Shown: positions 45,819 to 56,267 of the stretch, one piece after another
How the letters are laid out: every line of letters starts with the position of its first letter
Position numbering within the stretch: the stretch's first letter is position 1
Assembly (NCBI GenBank): GCA_009746045.1
Contig: RPFO01000310.1
Location: 3,992,662-4,056,661 of the forward strand
Direction of reading: 5' to 3'
DNA: 64,000 nucleotides
Source: Mesostigma viride
Taxonomy: Eukaryota > Streptophyta > Mesostigmatophyceae > Mesostigmatales > Mesostigmataceae
Position numbers and translations under genes: made by a program
Notes under the pieces: generated by a model
Databases searched by the model: none
Seen by the model: the letters and a program-made list of their open reading frames with translations, nothing else
What the model was told of the DNA's origin: nothing

Positions 45819-47742
45819 GCCAGGCAGTCAAGCCACGTCTGCACGTGCTCAGTACCCTCGAAGAGGGTGGTGTCGTCTGCATAGATGATGTCCGCCAGCA
45901 TGATCTCCGTTTCCGCCCCGCCATGCCAGAAACGGTTGTCGACCTGCACCCCTGGTTCCCTACTCACCATGCACGGGCAAACCCGCTTGCGCGCCTGAAT
46001 CATTACGTATTCGACCACAATAATGAACAGGTAGGGCGACAGCACGCAGCCCTGCCACACGCCCCTCTATAAAGGGCATGGTGGCGTGGTCCCGTAGGAA
46101 GTGCGCACCAAAGTGGTGCATGGACCGGCCCTTCATACAGGTTGCGGATGACAGCAATAAGGGGGCGGGGGATCCGGAACAGAGCGAGGATGTCCCACAG
46201 CGCAGGCCAGAAAACCGAATCGAAGGCTTTGATGAAGTCCACCACTGAGCACAAGGTGAAGAGGGGACTCACCATGCAGGCTGAAGGCGATGTAGTTCTT
46301 CCATGCAAGGCGGCGAGTAGCGAAGAGCGCCTGTACTGTGTTGCGGCCTGGACGGAAGCCGTGCTAAGTCTCGACCGCTGAGGTGGCCGTCCAGGGCCGT
46401 GCGCAGGCGGTTCAAGATGAGCCGCATGAGAGGCTTGAGGGGGGCACTTTGGATGCACACCCCTCTGTAGTTACCGGGGTCGGCGGGCGACCCCTTGTTC
46501 TTGTACAGCATCGACGTGCGAAAACTGTGTTGCCAGGCCGCTGGGGGCGGTTGCGACGACAGCCGGCAGAATGCGCTTGCAGATATCCCGGAAGAGCAGC
46601 ATGACACCAGTGTCCTCAAACTCGGCTGTGACTTTCACGACCGCGGCTAGAATCGAGATCGTATGAGCCTGTTGCGGCGTCGTAACGCAGGCGCTGGACC
46701 GCCTCCGTGACCTCGCGGGAGGTGAAAGGAGGCAATAGGCATGTCTAACGAGTCGCGCCGATCGAGCGGGCCGATCAGCGGGGGGACTAGGTAGTCCGCC
46801 GCTGACCTGGGCGGGGCCGGGGGCCCGGCTGGGCCGCCTGCCAGGGCGGCCAGGCGGGCGGCGGCGGCTGGTATGTAGCAGCTAGGGCGGGGGCGGCGCA
46901 GCTGTCCCCAAGACCTCTGCAGTGGCCGCGGCCCATGTACCGGAAGCCGCTTGGCCGGTGCTCCGGGAACATCGTGGCGGTGGGGCCGACCGAGGCCGTC
47001 CGGCGTCCGGGTGTCCGACGAGGCGCTTGTCCCAGAACCAGGCCCCCTTGCCGTCGTTCTTCTGCTGGCAGGTACGCAGGTCCTTGACCATCTGCTGAGC
47101 ATAGGCCTTCTCAGCCTGCTCGTAGGCGACCCGCAGAGCCGCTTGCAGCCTAGGCTTGGCGGTCGGGTCCCTGTTGCGGCGGAGCATCTGCCTAGCGGCG
47201 ACCACTGTCGGTGCTTGGCGGTGGACAGCAAGGCTGTCGGCGCGGAGGCAAGGAGGGGAGGGTGCGGGCAGCCAGACAGTCGTACTTGGCAGCGATACCG
47301 CTCCGGAGGATCACTGAAAAGTCGCCTGGTGGCGGAATGGCGTGTATAACTGCTGGCGACTGCCCCTGGCGTTGAAGACTGCATGCCAGGAATTCCTCCC
47401 GGTGCTTCATAGCGGTTTGCTCCTCTGCTGACATCCTGTCGGCATCCTTTATTACAATCCTGAACACCTTGAGATATGGCTGAGGCGCAAGTTGTTGCGA
47501 CGGTTTCACGCCAGGAAACCGCAATCTGATGCGCGCGAGCACGAGACGGTGATCAGATTCCACTCTGCTGACAGAATCTTGCAGCACGCGAGCATCCACA
47601 ACTGAGGGGCGTTGAGCCCGGCGTACACAGATATAGTCAAAGCACACCACCCGATCCGACGACCCAAAAAAGGTGGCAAGCTGCTGGGCGGGGCGCGTGC
47701 GAAAGAAGCATTGCATGTGCAACCAGCGCAGATTCTGCCAAC

Positions 47743-49227
47743 CAGTGAACAGGCATACGCAATACGCAATCGTACAGGGCCCATGGGTATTGGGTATAAT
47801 ACGCTCGTACGGGGTATTATACGCAAATCGTACGGTGACTCTTGAAAATGCTGTTTTTTTAGTGGTTCAGGGGCTTCCTCAACATTCTGACCAATCAGGC
47901 ATGTTTTCTTTGTGTTCTTGCAATGCACCACATGCCTATATGTGACACATCATCTCATGACATTGGCATTACCGTTGCTGCTTACAAGTACAAGCATTGT
48001 CCTGTTTAATTGTTAAGTCTGTTAAAAGCACACCATAACAAAGTTGTATGCACAATCAGTGCACACCTGAAAAGGATAATAACACAAGTAGATATGCATG
48101 CGCAATGACACTTGCAGAGGTATAGAGATTGCCATGCCACCATTACTGTAGGTTGAACTTAAAACCACGTCATCTCTGGCAGCATGGAATTGCTATATAC
48201 TAAGACTGAAATACAGCACACGGTCAGTTGGCCAACTTGCCAAAAGTAATAAGACATTACGCCAGAAACGGACATCTTGCCTACTCGCGGTAGGCCACCA
48301 TGCAATATTGATCTACATGAAGCAAGAATCCATGCGGGCTGCCAACAATGTGGCTAGCGTGCAGGATACCATGCATGCCAGCAACCTGACCCAGCTTCCC
48401 TAAACCATTAACACATATGGTACGGTGGCTGGCTAGCAGCAGCCGGCATGGCTAAATAATAAGGAATTTATGTGCATCGCGAGTCACACCAAATACCCCT
48501 GCCTGCGACGCAGTGCTTCCGGCGGCCTCTTGCACTCGCTCACGCTTGCCTCCTTCGCATACGTGGCGCCCATGATATGGCGGGTGCTAGCCTTGCTCGG
48601 GTGGTAGAACCCGAGAATTTTGCATCCAAAAGTGTGCACGTCACTGAGCTTTTAGTTACCTGTCGGCTGCCCTTTCTTGTTGAGAATCTGTTCTTTCACG
48701 ATGTGTGTCCAGACAGTCTCGAATATGGCCTGCATCTCGTCGGCCCCATCATCATCGTGTTCCATAGACCCGCACCATCAACGTCGCTAGCCATGGTGCC
48801 TGGATGTCAATTGTGCTACGATTAAATGTTAGGTGCCAGATGCGCGCCCTTGTTGGCAGACAACTTCGTCACCTAACTTCCTCGTCCTTCGTCTCCTAGA
48901 CCCTAGTCCGACACGCAGCAATCTGCAGCAATGTGCGTAAAGTACAGTCGTACGCGGCCAGCTTGGCACCTGCACGCCCGTTTATTTGTCGCGGAGTTAC
49001 AGGTCGCCTTAGTCTAGTTCCGGCTCCACGTGCCGTCCAAAATGATGCCAGAAGCTACTTCGAACACGGTTCATACGCAATAAGTACGCAAAAAATACGC
49101 AATACGCAAAAAATACGCAAAAAATACGCCGTGCGTATTTTTTTGCCCATTTTAATTTACGCAAATCTTGCGTATGACGTATAATACGCATCGTACGGCG
49201 TATTATACGCCGTATGCCTGTACACCG
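47743..49227. mobile_element. hAT-type DNA transposon derivative, 1485 bp
   Basis: The element is bounded by the 8-bp direct repeat CTGCCAAC (47735-47742 and 49228-49235), the target duplication length typical of hAT elements. Its 17-bp terminal inverted repeats are CAGTGAACAGGCATACG and, read inward from the other end, CGGTGTACAGGCATACG (two mismatches). Both subterminal regions are crowded with TACGC/GCGTA words (47755-47830; 49075-49215), as expected for transposase binding sites. Removing the element and one CTGCCAAC rejoins the flanking LINE endonuclease region. On the plus strand at 48634-48740 the translation VTCRLPFLVENLFFHDVC resembles the conserved hAT transposase segment around LPF..VE...F, so it may be an internally deleted or decayed autonomous copy. 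Confidence 0.85.
48472..48825 (+). pseudogene. possible hAT transposase remnant
   Basis: A 117-codon frame inside the hAT element. Only ELLVTCRLPFLVENLFFHDV (about residues 58-77) is reminiscent of the family; the flanking residues are not recognisable, and no BED finger or C-terminal dimerisation domain is visible. Its position within confirmed hAT ends makes the reading plausible. Confidence 0.35.
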
Positions 49228-49860
49228 CTGCCAACAGATCGATCCACACAGATTTCCGTATTACCGTTGCCCGTCGTGTTGGAGGAGAAGTACCGAGTGC
49301 CTCCAGTGCCAACTGGCAGCGTGGCGTTGGCGTCGAGTGCTCAGCATAACCAGGAAGTGCCGAGCTGGGATGGTACGTGGCCTCCTTGAGGGCGTTGAAG
49401 AAGGCCTCACGTTCCCGCCTGAGCTCGACCCGCATGTGGCGCATAGCGCGGCCACGTTAACGGTGAGCGTATGGTGAGAATGGCGTTCAGTGGCCGAAAA
49501 AGTGGCCACTAGCACACGCAGGCCGGGATCTCAACACGATGGAGTGGAGACCTAGCTGTGAGTTGATGCTGCCGGTGAGCACAGGAGGCCCACACCGCCT
49601 TGACCCGGCGCGGCGCCTCCACCATATGGAATCGCCAGCCCGTGTCGACCATAAGCCCGTTGACCCCTTGCTGAGGGTCGACGGTGCGCCGATGCTCCTG
49701 GACTCCGAGGACGGCGATCTGGTTGTCGGCACACAAGGCGCCCGATCAGCTCGTCGACGCGGTGACGTGCTGAGTTGCCGCTGCTGGTAGAAGGATCTGC
49801 AGGGAGGGTGCGCACATTTAAGCTAGCAATACCAAGAATGGGCCGCTGCCCTATTAGCGG

Positions 49861-50562
49861 GGGAGTGCATGAGGGTGGAGCTATATAGGTGGGGGTGGAG
49901 AAGGGTAGTGCTGGAGGTGGGGGTGGGGGTGGAGCTAGGGGGACGGGGGGGGGGGGGAGGAGGGTGGCGATTGGGGGTTAATGCTTTTCAACTCATGGAG
50001 TCTTTCTTTCAGGGCGGATATGCGTCCTCTCAGTCCTGGCCGGGGTCGCTGGCGTGTCGACTGAGCCTCATCCCGCTCAATGCAGGCCAGGAGGCAAGTG
50101 ACGGGCTGGAAAATTGGCGGGAGGGTTGACCGTGGCGTGCCTGGCGACCTTGCATCCCGATCATGCTCGCACTGTGCGACACGGGAATGGAAAGGGGCTT
50201 GATTAATAAAGGTTGTGCCCAAAGCCTATTGTACCGCGAGGCCGCGAGGGTGTGCCCAATTACGGTCGGGCGCCCTCCGTGCCGGGGACGTGCGTTGACG
50301 ACGACGATGCAGCTGGGGCTGGCTTGGGGTGTGGCTTGTGCCGCTTCGATTAGGAGCAGTGTGTTTAGTAATGTGAAGCACGTGTTACGTCCCTGCCCAG
50401 ACACACCTAGCCTGAGCTACGTAGCGAAAGACCCTTCTTGCCGGAATTAGGAATAATTCAAGATAGCCTAAAGTAGGTTGCGCTTCACGACGTGAGTCGT
50501 GAGTTATCTGGCATCACGGCTTGATGCCAAGCTAATTAGTACACACTTATATTGGCTAGCAA
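49861..50562. other. no supported gene; G-rich patch
   Basis: A GGGGGTGGAG-type patch at about 49885-49970 is low in complexity. The rest, up to the LTR at 50563, shows no gene or repeat I can name. Confidence 0.5.
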
Positions 50563-50967
50563 TACCAATTACAAATGGATAATTGCCCCGGGCTCAATGT
50601 GTAGGCGTATTCGCACTTATCATTCATTAAACCAAGAGGACGAGACTCTCGTCCTCGGACCAATTTAACCTAGGTTGTTTGCGGCGCAGATACACGCCAA
50701 TTTCCCTAGAACATTCCGAGTCACTCATTCCACGTAGGATCCGGGCCGACATCGACCCTCAACTATAGGATCCACGCCTAGAACTACGGACGGACTCAGA
50801 ACTGGCGCGGCGCCACGGCACCGGCCCCTAAAAGGACAACCTAGGACCAAAATAACTAGTCCAATTCACACAATAGTCAAGGTCCATAAAACCCAAGTCC
50901 AATAGACCAAACAGCCTTAGTAATTTATTCCATTGTTACGTCCGACCAAAAGGGCTGGGACGTAACA
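50563..50967 (-). mobile_element. 3' LTR of a minus-strand LTR element, with polypurine tract
   Basis: Homologous to the solo LTR at 45324-45818. In element orientation it starts TGTTACGTCC at 50967 and ends near ATTGGTA at about 50563. Immediately upstream in element orientation (50968-50985) is a polypurine tract, TGGGGGGGGAGGAG, the usual primer for plus-strand synthesis, so this is the 3' LTR. The matching 5' LTR would lie beyond the copia insertion, above 61436, and was not found. Confidence 0.75.
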
Positions 50968-51187
50968 CTCCTCCCCCCCCACGGGGGTCGGTAGTCCCTA
51001 CCGTACAAGTTAGATTGGGAAAACAACGCTACTATAAGAGTACTATGTCCCAACCTCGGTTCACCCGCAGGTCAGTAATGCCAGTTCCTCTAGAAGTTGA
51101 TACACAGGACCAACTCTGACGTAGTAGTAAGACTCTGTTGGTGACTGGATCAATCCGCTATCCGTCACAAAAACTATTCTAGCCACT

Positions 51188-52612
51188 CTAGCGTCCGCCG
51201 CTAGTGGCACGTCGCTGCGACAGGACTTCAGTGAGAGCCCTACGCCCCGCGTGGGTCATTTGCGAAGTCATCATCCCGGGGTGCGAACACAGGTCACACT
51301 CGAAGGCCACTTGGTAGGGGGACACCTTCTGCCGACCCAGCCTGGACAGCTCCACCCACGACCCTCTGGGCCACATGGACAGGAACCCAGCGAGGTACTG
51401 GGGATGGGTGAATAGGAGTGTCAGCGCCGACCGATCCACCACCCCACAACGGTGCTCGCGAACAAAGTGCACCCCCATCATGAAAACCTCCGTACGCACG
51501 TGATCATCGTTGATCGACGCCGTCCGGGCCCCTGCAATATCGGGCGCCACCAGATTAAGAAAGGCACGCCCCTCCGCTGGAGCCACCTTGGGAGGCGTCA
51601 CCACGTGCCCCACCCCGTCGACCTGATATCGCCAATCGATCCCACCAGTCTTCGGACCCGAACCGCACAGTATGCCCCACCGCAAGGGGAAAACGAGGGT
51701 CGTCGGGTTGCGGCAGGGGCAGGGGAACCTGGGGCAGAAAGGTGATCTCTACCTGTTCCCAGTAAGCCCCGCGATCCACAGCGAACCAAGGACCCGCTTG
51801 AAACACCAGAGGAGCGGGTAGGTGCGTACCCGGGGGAACCTGAAAAGCCGGAGGTCCCTCGAATGTCACACACAGCTTCTCCGTGCGAGGTCCTGGCCCA
51901 CCATGCCTCACCGCTCTGCCCGGTACCGGCCGTATGAAGTCCCCCAATGACCACTCCTCGTGAGATGACCCAGGAGCTCTGGAAGCCGCATCATAGCCCA
52001 CTGAGGTGGCTGCAGAATGATCGCCTTGACGACCGTGCTGGACCATCAGGCGCTGTATCAGGTCCTGTCCTGATTGTACCGCAGCTACGAGCGCTTCCAA
52101 GCGCATCACGGGCTCCGCTGGTACCAGAATGTCCGTTCCGCTGGGGCCCTCCGCGACCCGAGGTAGAGTCTCTGCCATGGTGTGTAGGCACGGTTCCTCC
52201 GCGGAAGGGTGCGAGGGTCGGCCCGACGAAGTGGGCCGGATGTGTCCCTCCGCAGGACGTGGCATTGATGAGCCGGCTGGTGCAGGCCGGGGACGTGGTT
52301 CCAGGGAGACTAGGAAGGTAGGCTCCGGTGGTTCCAAGGAGACAAGGAAGGTAGGCTCCTCTTGGCCCGCATCCGTCGGAGGACCTGAGGGGGCCACAAC
52401 GGGGGGCTCGCCCCCGGCCGGCTGTTCTGTCCTAGCCGGGGCAGCTCCCGTCGTATCCGACCGCGGTCGCCGAGACTCTCGCTCCAATTCCACCGCCGAC
52501 CCCCACGTGCGCTCCCAGTGACGATCAACCGGGCGACGAGGTGGTGGTGACGCTCGGCGGGCAGTGCGTACCTCCGTTCCCGAGTCCGAACGGGAACGCG
52601 AGCGCGAGGACG
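51188..52612 (-). pseudogene. Pro/Arg/Ser-rich ORF of the minus-strand LTR element, split by the copia insertion
   Basis: The frame 52612-51555 reads SSRSRSRSDSGTEV, then RHWERTWGSAVELERESRRP, later a possible helical stretch EALVAAVQSGQDLIQRLMVQ, and a folded-looking region (WFAVDRGAYWEQVEITFLPQ). It shifts frame near 51650 and continues as VVTPPKVAPAEGRAFLNLVA to a stop at 51188. Upstream, the same frame continues beyond the copia element at 61277-61434 (RPARRRSPSPSS, GWGGGSQPASRRAPE), so the copia element landed inside this ORF. I see no protease, RT or integrase between the ORF and the polypurine tract. It could therefore be the gag-like protein of a non-autonomous LTR element, or an extra downstream ORF. 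The family is not recognised. Confidence 0.55.
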
Positions 52613-52617
52613 GTGAG

Positions 52618-53940
52618 AGTTAACGCCAAGCGCATTGGCGTGATCCTGATTCGGCATATCTCTGCGATTCCAGCGGCACCGGAACGAGTTCATTCCGACA
52701 AGTATCAAGAAAGTTATGGCGTTCCGACTTCCCGGTCGCGCGCGAGCGCGAGCCGGCTGTTCTTCTAAGTCGGACGTGAATATTTGCCGACGACATATGG
52801 GGTCGACAGTAATTCCTGGGCTGACAGGAATTAGGTGCTGTACCTACGACGGTATTGGATTAATACGTCGTACGCAGGAAATAGGAACCTTAACCTGTGG
52901 TCTGTTGGTACCGCAGGCTTAGTCCTGGACTTCTAGGTGCAGATGCAATAATCACTGTGGTGACTGTACTCTGTGGTCACTGTGCCTGTATGGCAGACCT
53001 ACTGTATAGGAACTGGGCGATATGTACAGGTAGTGAATACTGTACCGGGGGTGCTATTACTGAGCAGGCCTCCTAGGCTGCTCAGGACTAGCAAGCACAG
53101 TGCACAAGTATATAACCCCCACGCGAACATCCGGTCCGAGGATGCGGATGGCGCTGCCTTCTATTCCCCCAACCACCGGCCTGACATCGTGGTGCTGGAC
53201 TTTGAGGGGGGTGGCCGGCATCTGCTTATTGACGTTTCGGTGGCGCGGCCCTTGGCTCTTAGCCACGTGGCTGGGGCCTCCCTCACGGCAGGTTACACGG
53301 CGGACCGGGCGGAGCGGGCCAAGCTCCTGGCCTACGGCGACGTCGGGCACCATCGTGTGGTGCCCTTTGTCCTGGAGGAGTTTGGGGCCATGGGGCCCCT
53401 GACCTCCGCCTTCTTCAAGGAGTGTTGCCGGCTCCGGGAGGACCGGCTGGACCTGGAGGGCCAGCGGGCCCCATGGTCGGCGCGGACCTGGACGTCATAT
53501 TGGCGTCAGCGCTTGTCGGTGGCGCTGACTCGGGCCATGGCGGACATCATGCTCCGCCGTACGCGGGCTGATTTTGCGGTGCAGCAGGGCTATTAGGTTC
53601 CTCCCGTTAGGCGTTTCCATTGGTCTTATCGTAGTATAGAGCTTTGACATGGCTCTGTATATAGGTTTATAGCTGGGCGTTTGCTTTGGTTTGAGTGATT
53701 TCTCTCTGCTGTAAGTAATTATATTTTTAGTATATAAACAATAGGCCAGTGCCAAATGGGCATCTCTTGCGAGCCCGCCTCACGTGTTGTGCCTTGACTT
53801 GGCAAGCGCGTGTACAAGCCTCAAGTGTGTGAGCGCTGTAAACATTATCCGATTTAACAAAGCTCCGTTTCCAACCATATTCACACATTGCTGCATTGCA
53901 ACCATATCCTTCACATTGCGTGTGCTAAGAACGTTTAACT
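52618..53940 (+). repeat. 5' LTR of the copia-like element, interrupted
   Basis: Starts AGTTAACGCCAAGCG and ends AACGTTTAACT. A 613-bp LINE fragment sits at 53116-53728 between two copies of AGTATATAA. The uninterrupted sequence is present in the 3' LTR, which proves the insertion. Confidence 0.95.
53116..53728 (+). mobile_element. 5'-truncated LINE fragment inside the 5' LTR
   Basis: Third copy of the LINE family seen at 13271-15099. It starts abruptly at CCCCCACGCGAACATCC, encodes NIRSEDADGAAF through FAVQQGY (stop at 53594-53596) and ends with the family 3' end GTAAGTAATTATATTTTT. The 9-bp target duplication AGTATATAA lies at 53107-53115 and 53729-53737. Its coding part is almost identical to the other copies, so the family was recently mobile. 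It must be younger than the copia-like element it hit. Confidence 0.93.
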
Positions 53941-54034
53941 CAAATTACAAGCCAGTCTCAGCGGAACGGCCAGGAGGGTCGTTGCCGGTTGCGGTGTGCA
54001 GCGTTGACGACGAGAGGAGCTCGTCCGGTGGTGA

Positions 54035-54955
54035 ATGGTGCAGGAGGAACAAAGGCAGCAGGATTTCCGGTTTCGGCAGTCTGCTGGGGGTTCGATTTCT
54101 CCTGAATTACGCCGTGTCGTTCGGGATCTATCTTTATTGCTTGCAGATCGTCCGCCTGTAAATCGCAGCTTCGTGCAATTCGTCGACGACCAGGTCGAAG
54201 ATTGGGAGCGAATTCTGCGACACGTACAAACCATCGTCATTCCGGAGCACCGGAGCATCGACGACCTTGAGCAGGAGCTTCACGGGTTGGTCGGCATCCA
54301 GACGGTGATTACTGCAGTAGCAGAGCGAGTGCGGACGGAGTTGGCGGCAAGGCGAGGCGAGGTTGCGGAAGCAGCTGGCGCAGGGCGACACGAGTTTGTA
54401 CCGACAGTAGCGGGCGCGGGAGTACCACGTGCTTTCGCAGGCGGCATCGGCGACGAGGGTGTTGCAGCGGGGCCAGTTAGGCGTGAACGACGCGGAGCGG
54501 AGCATCACAGGCGGCTTGCAGAGGTCGGGGCGACAGCGGAAGCCATCGCCGGAGGACAGCGCGCGACAAGAGTCGGCAGGTTTCCAGAGCGAGTAAGAGT
54601 TCCTTTTCAGGAGCTGCCCCCGCCCCTTCGCGTTCGTGTGACGCGTTGGGAGGAGTTTGCACCTCTTGGGTACGATAGTGACCTTGAGGTAGGAGCAGGG
54701 GGTGTCGCTGGGCTAGGCGACGAGACACTTGGCGACCACGAGGTGCCAACGTACAATCCGCGAGGTGCCAACGACGGGTTGTCACCTGTCTACTTTACCA
54801 ACGGTGACGATTCAGTCATCGCGGGCCGACAGCGGGTCGACGACGGCGCAGCAGGTAGCAGGGTACCAGAGCTGATTGTGGTGAGCGACAGCGACGACGA
54901 CAGCGACAAGGAGAACCAGGACGCGCCTGGGGCCAGCCGTGGTGGTCTTGCCTGA
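54035..54955 (+). CDS. extra ORF between 5' LTR and gag; unknown function
   Basis: A 306-codon frame beginning about 95 bp after the LTR. The first third looks helical (ISPELRRVVRDLSLLLADRP, VEDWERILRHVQTIVIPEHR, then a Glu/Leu-rich stretch near ELHGLVGIQTVITAVAERVR). The middle is Gly/Ala/Arg-rich, and the end is strongly acidic (VVSDSDDDSDKENQD). No zinc knuckle, protease or known domain. It is separated from gag by about 100 bp and is in a different frame. Typical copia elements have no ORF here. It could be an element-specific accessory protein or the N-terminal half of a two-part gag. Open for its full length with no repeats, so probably real. Confidence 0.6.
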   Translation: MVQEEQRQQDFRFRQSAGGSISPELRRVVRDLSLLLADRPPVNRSFVQFVDDQVEDWERILRHVQTIVIPEHRSIDDLEQELHGLVGIQTVITAVAERVRTELAARRGEVAEAAGAGRHEFVPTVAGAGVPRAFAGGIGDEGVAAGPVRRERRGAEHHRRLAEVGATAEAIAGGQRATRVGRFPERVRVPFQELPPPLRVRVTRWEEFAPLGYDSDLEVGAGGVAGLGDETLGDHEVPTYNPRGANDGLSPVYFTNGDDSVIAGRQRVDDGAAGSRVPELIVVSDSDDDSDKENQDAPGASRGGLA

Positions 54956-55057
54956 GTGGTAACACTTGGCACTTTCCTTTCTTGTTCAGTAGCTTATATT
55001 GCTTTAATTGCTGCTTGGCCACTTGGCTGGCTGTAGCAGATCTGAACAGAGGCCATC

Positions 55058-56234
55058 ATGGAGGATGGAGCTATCAACCAACAAGCGGGCTTTATGGGCT
55101 TCGGACGGCGCGGCGCTGGGATGGATGGACGAGATGGACGCGGTGGACGCGATGGACGCGGGGACGGCCAGGCGCTGGGAGACCAGGCTGAGGTGCCAGA
55201 TAATCAGAGCCAAGGATCGCAGGGCGGGCAGCACGCGCCAGCCGCAGATCAAGCGGCGCCTAAGCGACCAACCGTTGCTGAGGGGTACGCGGTGCTAGGC
55301 CAGTTTCAGTCCATCAAGGACAATTGGCAGCCCCGGGATGCTGAGAGGATGTTAGAGGACATGAACTTGTACACGGAGATATACAACGGTGACAAGCTTC
55401 GCATCCTGGCGTCTAGTGCCTACATACGGCAGTCGGCGAGGCGGCTGTTCAAGTTTGTTCGGGAGCGACACGCGGCGGGGGACACCTGGACGGCGTTTAT
55501 GACGCGACTCAGGTCGTTCCTGAGTGACAAGAGGACCATAGATGGGTCCCACCTGAAGCAAGAATACCTGGACTACAAGCCCATCAAGGGGCAACTAGTG
55601 GTCCACGCCTTTGAAGACTTCGTCAAGCTGAGGGAGGACGCCATGGCCAAGGGCTTCTTCGTCGCAGATCGGATGGCCATGGGCGACTTTCTCAAGTCGC
55701 TGCAGCTGGATCCGGTCACCATGGATAATGTGACCATCCACATGCGACAGGTCCATGGCTGGGCAGCCATGACGGACCAGTTGTATGAGTGTTTCAGCGG
55801 CAAGTACGTGGGGGTAAGCGCCCTCGTCAGGGTGATGAGGAGGCCACTGAACCCACGGTTAAGTCCATGAGGGGATCGGGCCACGGGGGCCCAGCGCCTC
55901 GAGAGGGCCTGAGACCTCTTCAAGGGGTCGAGGAAGGTCCAGGAGGGGGCGTGACAGAAGGGCTGGACGGGGGACCCCGCCGAAGTCGGGACATCCACAG
56001 TCCCAGTTTGACTTCAAGAGGGTGGGTGGTCCTCCCAAGGCTGGGCCCAGCAGTGGGACCTCACGGGACATCAGTCAGGTGGAATGTTATTTCTGCCAGG
56101 GGAAGGGTCACTTCAGGAATGAGTGTCCCTCGTACCTGAGGCAGGAAGGTCAGAGCAAGCCAGCTCAGGGTGGCAGCAAGGACAAGGCTGGTCCATCCCA
56201 GGACAAGGGCAAGGGCAAGGCTGCTGATCATTGA
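55058..56234 (+). pseudogene. copia-like gag with zinc knuckle, broken by frameshifts
   Basis: The first frame (55058-55870) gives a Gly/Arg/Asp-rich leader and a helical capsid-like domain (QFQSIKDNWQPRDAERMLED, LASSAYIRQSARRLFKFVRE, AFMTRLRSFLSDKRTIDGSH, FLKSLQLDPVTMDNVTIHMR), as in the UBN2-type gag of copia elements. The C-terminal part is in another frame: a basic linker (RGRSRRGRDRRAGRG, QSQFDFKRVGG) and the knuckle CYFCQGKGHFRNEC (C-x2-C-x4-H-x4-C, about 56090), which binds element RNA, ending at 56234. Between about 55800 and 55900 the frame must change, perhaps twice. This may be decay, sequencing error or programmed shifting; the first two are simpler. Confidence 0.8.
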
Positions 56235-56267
56235 CTTGAGCCTGCACACATCCCTGAACCCTGGAGG

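Larger units (their letters stand above)
44139..49860 (-). mobile_element. near full-length but decayed LINE, split by two later insertions
   Basis: Fragments on the minus strand fall in the correct order for one non-LTR element. From 49840 there is an APE endonuclease start (GIASLNVRTL, then ADNQIAVLGVQEHR). After the hAT insertion comes the endonuclease end (VVCFDYICVRRAQ, ESDHRLVLARIRL, 47700-47530). Between 46620 and 45820 is reverse transcriptase (MLYKNKGSPADPGNYRG, VVDFIKAFDSVFW, IIYADDTTLFEG). After the solo LTR there is RIKLLGSLY and HRISLAWHALRQYQALW with LFKVLVLPVLT (45060-44810), and the C-terminus MGGLGLSVIWNKVMDKAKW near 44440. The 3' end is a hairpin GTGCTCC ... GGAGCAC (44185-44212) followed by AATT repeats to 44139. 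Many stops and frameshifts; not functional. Without the inserts it is about 3.7 kb. It is a different clade from the ORF2 at 3574-8082, having YADD and no L1-type signature. Confidence 0.82.

Noticed and set aside
46647-47384. 245-codon minus frame
   Set aside because: The coding frame of the LINE here is a different one (for example AYEQAEKAYAQQMVKDLR); this frame is a GC-rich shadow.
52619-52768. Short plus frames repeated at 52541-52922 and 60539-60878
   Set aside because: They are the identical starts of the two copia-like LTRs, not genes.
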